Source of the DNA: Actinomycetes bacterium
Lineage (GTDB): Bacteria > Actinomycetota > Acidimicrobiia > Acidimicrobiales > UBA8190
DNA length: 13,794 bases
Assembly (NCBI GenBank): GCA_021798135.1
Contig: JAJZYI010000053.1
Span: forward strand, 1 to 13,794
Direction of reading: 5' to 3'
Position numbers and translations under genes: made by a program
Part shown: positions 12,571 through 13,794 of the stretch, in pieces
Layout of the letters: every line of letters starts with the position of its first letter
Position numbering within the stretch: position 1 is the stretch's first letter
The notes under the pieces: model-generated
The model's input: only the letters and a program-made list of their open reading frames with translations
Databases searched by the model: none
Told to the model about the DNA's origin: nothing

Positions 12571-12704
12571 CGCAACCGGCACGCCCTGCCGCGCCCCGTG
12601 CCGCCCGACCACAGCCGACGTCTCCCGTGGCCCCGGCACCCGGGCTGTCGCGACGCGGCGGCGCAGGCCACCTGCGATGCGACCGGACGCGCCCGCGCGG
12701 CGGG

Positions 12705-12710
12705 TACGGT
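12705..12710 (+). promoter_or_regulatory. Leaderless-type -10 element after cinA
   Basis: TACGGT ends eight nt before the ATG at 12719, with no Shine-Dalgarno between. This is the same arrangement as at the glycosidase gene and suggests an independent promoter for the next ORF. Confidence 0.45.
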
Positions 12711-12718
12711 CGACGGGT

Positions 12719-13198
12719 ATGGGCCGATCTGCAGCAGACCGACGTTCCCGCTGGCGCCGCCACGCCGCGCCTCCGCGGCTGCTCGGGCCGCTGCCCCCGC
12801 CACGTGCCGCGGCCCGGACCGCCGACCCGACCGGAAGCGCCGATGACCTGGGCGTCGCGGCCGGCGGCGCGGCGTCGGACGGCACGCCGGGCACCGCGGG
12901 GCATGCTGCCTCACCGGGGGACGGGGCCGGCAGGGGCGTTGTGGCCGCCGTGCCGTCGGGGCGGCCGGCGGCCGCTGCCGGCGCAGGGCAGCCGCTCGTC
13001 CGCGTGCTGCGCTCGCCCGACGAGCTGGCCGCCGCGCGCGAGCGGGCAGCCGACCAGCTGCGCCGCATCACCGCGGCCATGGGTCCGGCTTCCCGACGCC
13101 TGCGGGCCACCGGCGGGCAGCCGGATGGCCGCGAGCCCGGTGGCCTGCCCCGCACGAGCCGAGGACCGGGCTCGTCCGATCGGGGCACGCCTGGCTGA
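12719..13198 (+). CDS. Unknown Ala/Gly/Pro-rich protein
   Basis: Predicted 159-aa protein, not recognised. It begins MGRSAADRRSRWRRHAAPP, a strongly basic start. A low-complexity Ala/Gly/Pro region (about 25-95) follows. Then comes one plausible ordered segment, PLVRVLRSPDELAAARERAADQLRRITAAMG (about 96-126), which would form amphipathic helices. The tail is Gly/Pro/Arg-rich and probably disordered. G/C-rich third positions in the middle and a leaderless-type -10 (12705-12710) at the ATG support real coding; the ends are less convincing. It begins 148 bp after cinA and may be independent of that operon. The stop codon lies in a 38-bp duplication. A shorter gene covering only the helical part is possible. 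Confidence 0.45.
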   Translation: MGRSAADRRSRWRRHAAPPRLLGPLPPPRAAARTADPTGSADDLGVAAGGAASDGTPGTAGHAASPGDGAGRGVVAAVPSGRPAAAAGAGQPLVRVLRSPDELAAARERAADQLRRITAAMGPASRRLRATGGQPDGREPGGLPRTSRGPGSSDRGTPG

Positions 13199-13275
13199 CC
13201 TCGGCCCACCCGGCTGCTGCCGGCGTCGTGGGCTGACCCCCGCCCATCAGGCTGCTGCCGGCGTGCTGGGCTGAC
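13193..13275. repeat. 38-bp tandem duplication over a stop codon
   Basis: Units 13193-13230 and 13231-13268 agree at 32 of 38 positions, and a further GGCTGAC follows at 13269-13275. Each begins GGCTGAC; the first contains the TGA that ends the preceding ORF. The architecture parallels the 42-bp duplication at the end of the DUF6314 gene. Confidence 0.8.
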
Positions 13276-13573
13276 ATCCATAGGAGCGTCCCGCTGCAGT
13301 GGCCGGCGGCGCAGGCCCCGCCGGGAGCGGGCCCTGGCGGCCGACCGGGGAGCGGGTGCCGGCAGATCACGCCACCCGCGCCGGCGAGCTCCCGGTTGGC
13401 CGGGCCGACGGCGGGGTCCACCTGCTGCTGCGCGGTCCCGTCCCGCGCGGCGACGGCCCGCCTGGCCGCATCCCCGATGTGTGGCTCCACCTGACCTGCG
13501 GTGGCGGGGGTGCACGAGGCGCGTCGGCTCGCCCAGGCACATACTGGAGGGTGGAAGTGGCATCGGAGGGGCC
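13199..13573. other. Intergenic region with no assigned gene
   Basis: About 375 bp hold the end of the 38-bp duplication and a weak start region for the last gene. One plus-strand frame is open from 13284 to the window end. Its stretch from about 13356 to 13500 (LPVGRADGGVHLLLRGPV...) has G/C-rich third positions, but its best start (GTG 13299) has only a distant AGGAG. It then overlaps the last gene in another frame. I leave it unassigned. Confidence 0.35.
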
Positions 13574-13794
13574 ATGTGGCGAAACCGCACCGACGACAGG
13601 GTGCCGCGGCCCGGCCGGGCCGATGGTCCCGGGCGAGTCCCCGAGCCTGCTGGCGACGCGCCCGGCGAGCGGGCGCTCAGCGCCATGGCCGAGGCGGCGC
13701 GCCGCGCCGCAGCGGCGAACGGTGGGCCCCCTGTCGGGGGGGCGTCCGCCGGTGCACGGCCCGCGCTGGCAGCCGCCCGCCGGCGGTCCGGGCC
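13574..13794 (+). CDS. Unknown Ala/Arg-rich protein, N-terminal part (cut by right edge)
   Basis: The ATG at 13574 has GGAGGGG (13565-13571) just upstream. A CATACT (13540-13545) could be the -10. The frame is open for 73 codons to the window edge. It reads MWRNRTDDRVPRPGRADG, then a Pro/Gly-rich stretch, then a helix-forming segment ERALSAMAEAARRAAAANGG, and ends in ALAAARRRSG at the edge. No family recognised. Third codon positions are about 85% G/C. The frame overlaps another open frame from 13284, so the assignment is moderate. Confidence 0.5.
   Translation, partial: MWRNRTDDRVPRPGRADGPGRVPEPAGDAPGERALSAMAEAARRAAAANGGPPVGGASAGARPALAAARRRSG

Noticed and set aside
12261..13274. Plus-strand 337-codon ORF crossing the end of cinA
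   Set aside because: Its first 300 bases are a shifted frame inside cinA, and the translation is Gly/Arg/Pro-rich throughout with no start signal.
11077..13686. An 869-codon minus-strand open frame
   Set aside because: It is antisense to pgsA and cinA, which are clearly real, and its translation has no domain-like sequence.

Overview
The window is very GC-rich chromosomal DNA (well above 70% G+C by eye). Coding regions show strong G/C bias at third codon positions. The gene content (rimO-pgsA-cinA, a DUF6314 protein, an Rv2258c-like methyltransferase) and repeated start signals of the form TANNNT followed 5-8 nt later by ATG/GTG (leaderless transcripts) point to an actinobacterium. RimO next to pgsA and cinA would fit a deep lineage such as Acidimicrobiia, but that placement is inference. 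No insertion sequence, phage gene, CRISPR array or rRNA was seen.

Left part (1-4750). A partial unknown protein runs off the left edge (minus strand). It is preceded by a G-rich 20-bp repeat tract. Next is a minus-strand methyltransferase whose N-terminus is a DNA-level tandem repeat. Divergent from it are a protein-L-isoaspartate methyltransferase (pcm) and a DksA/TraR-type zinc-finger protein. Converging on these is a minus-strand pair: a small Cys-rich protein and a DUF302 protein. These five genes have clear Shine-Dalgarno sequences and look like housekeeping or stress functions (protein repair, transcription modulation, metal/redox). A DUF6314 lipocalin-like gene follows. It carries a 42-bp tandem duplication across its stop codon.

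Middle (4880-8520). A plus-strand MGH1/GH63-like (alpha/alpha)6 glycosidase converges on a minus-strand orphan protein with two C-terminal membrane helices. A hairpin lies between them. About 770 bp then holds 20-bp minisatellites and perhaps a decayed ORF. tRNA-Ser(GCT) follows on the minus strand with a strong downstream hairpin. Behind the tRNA is a degenerate repeat tract.

Right part (8521-13794), all plus strand. A NUDIX hydrolase is followed by a compact operon rimO-pgsA-cinA, in which successive genes overlap by 4 nt (GTGA, ATGA). The operon covers ribosomal protein S12 methylthiolation, phosphatidylglycerolphosphate synthesis, and nicotinamide-nucleotide repair or competence-damage functions. 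After it come an Ala/Gly/Pro-rich unknown ORF with a leaderless-type promoter, a repeat-bearing intergenic stretch, and the start of another Ala-rich unknown gene cut by the right edge.

I found no convincing new defence or mobile system. The most interesting signals are the series of leaderless promoters, the NUDIX 5' end with an overlapping 9-codon ORF, the palindromes in front of rimO, the orphan two-helix membrane protein, and the recurrent 20-bp repeats.
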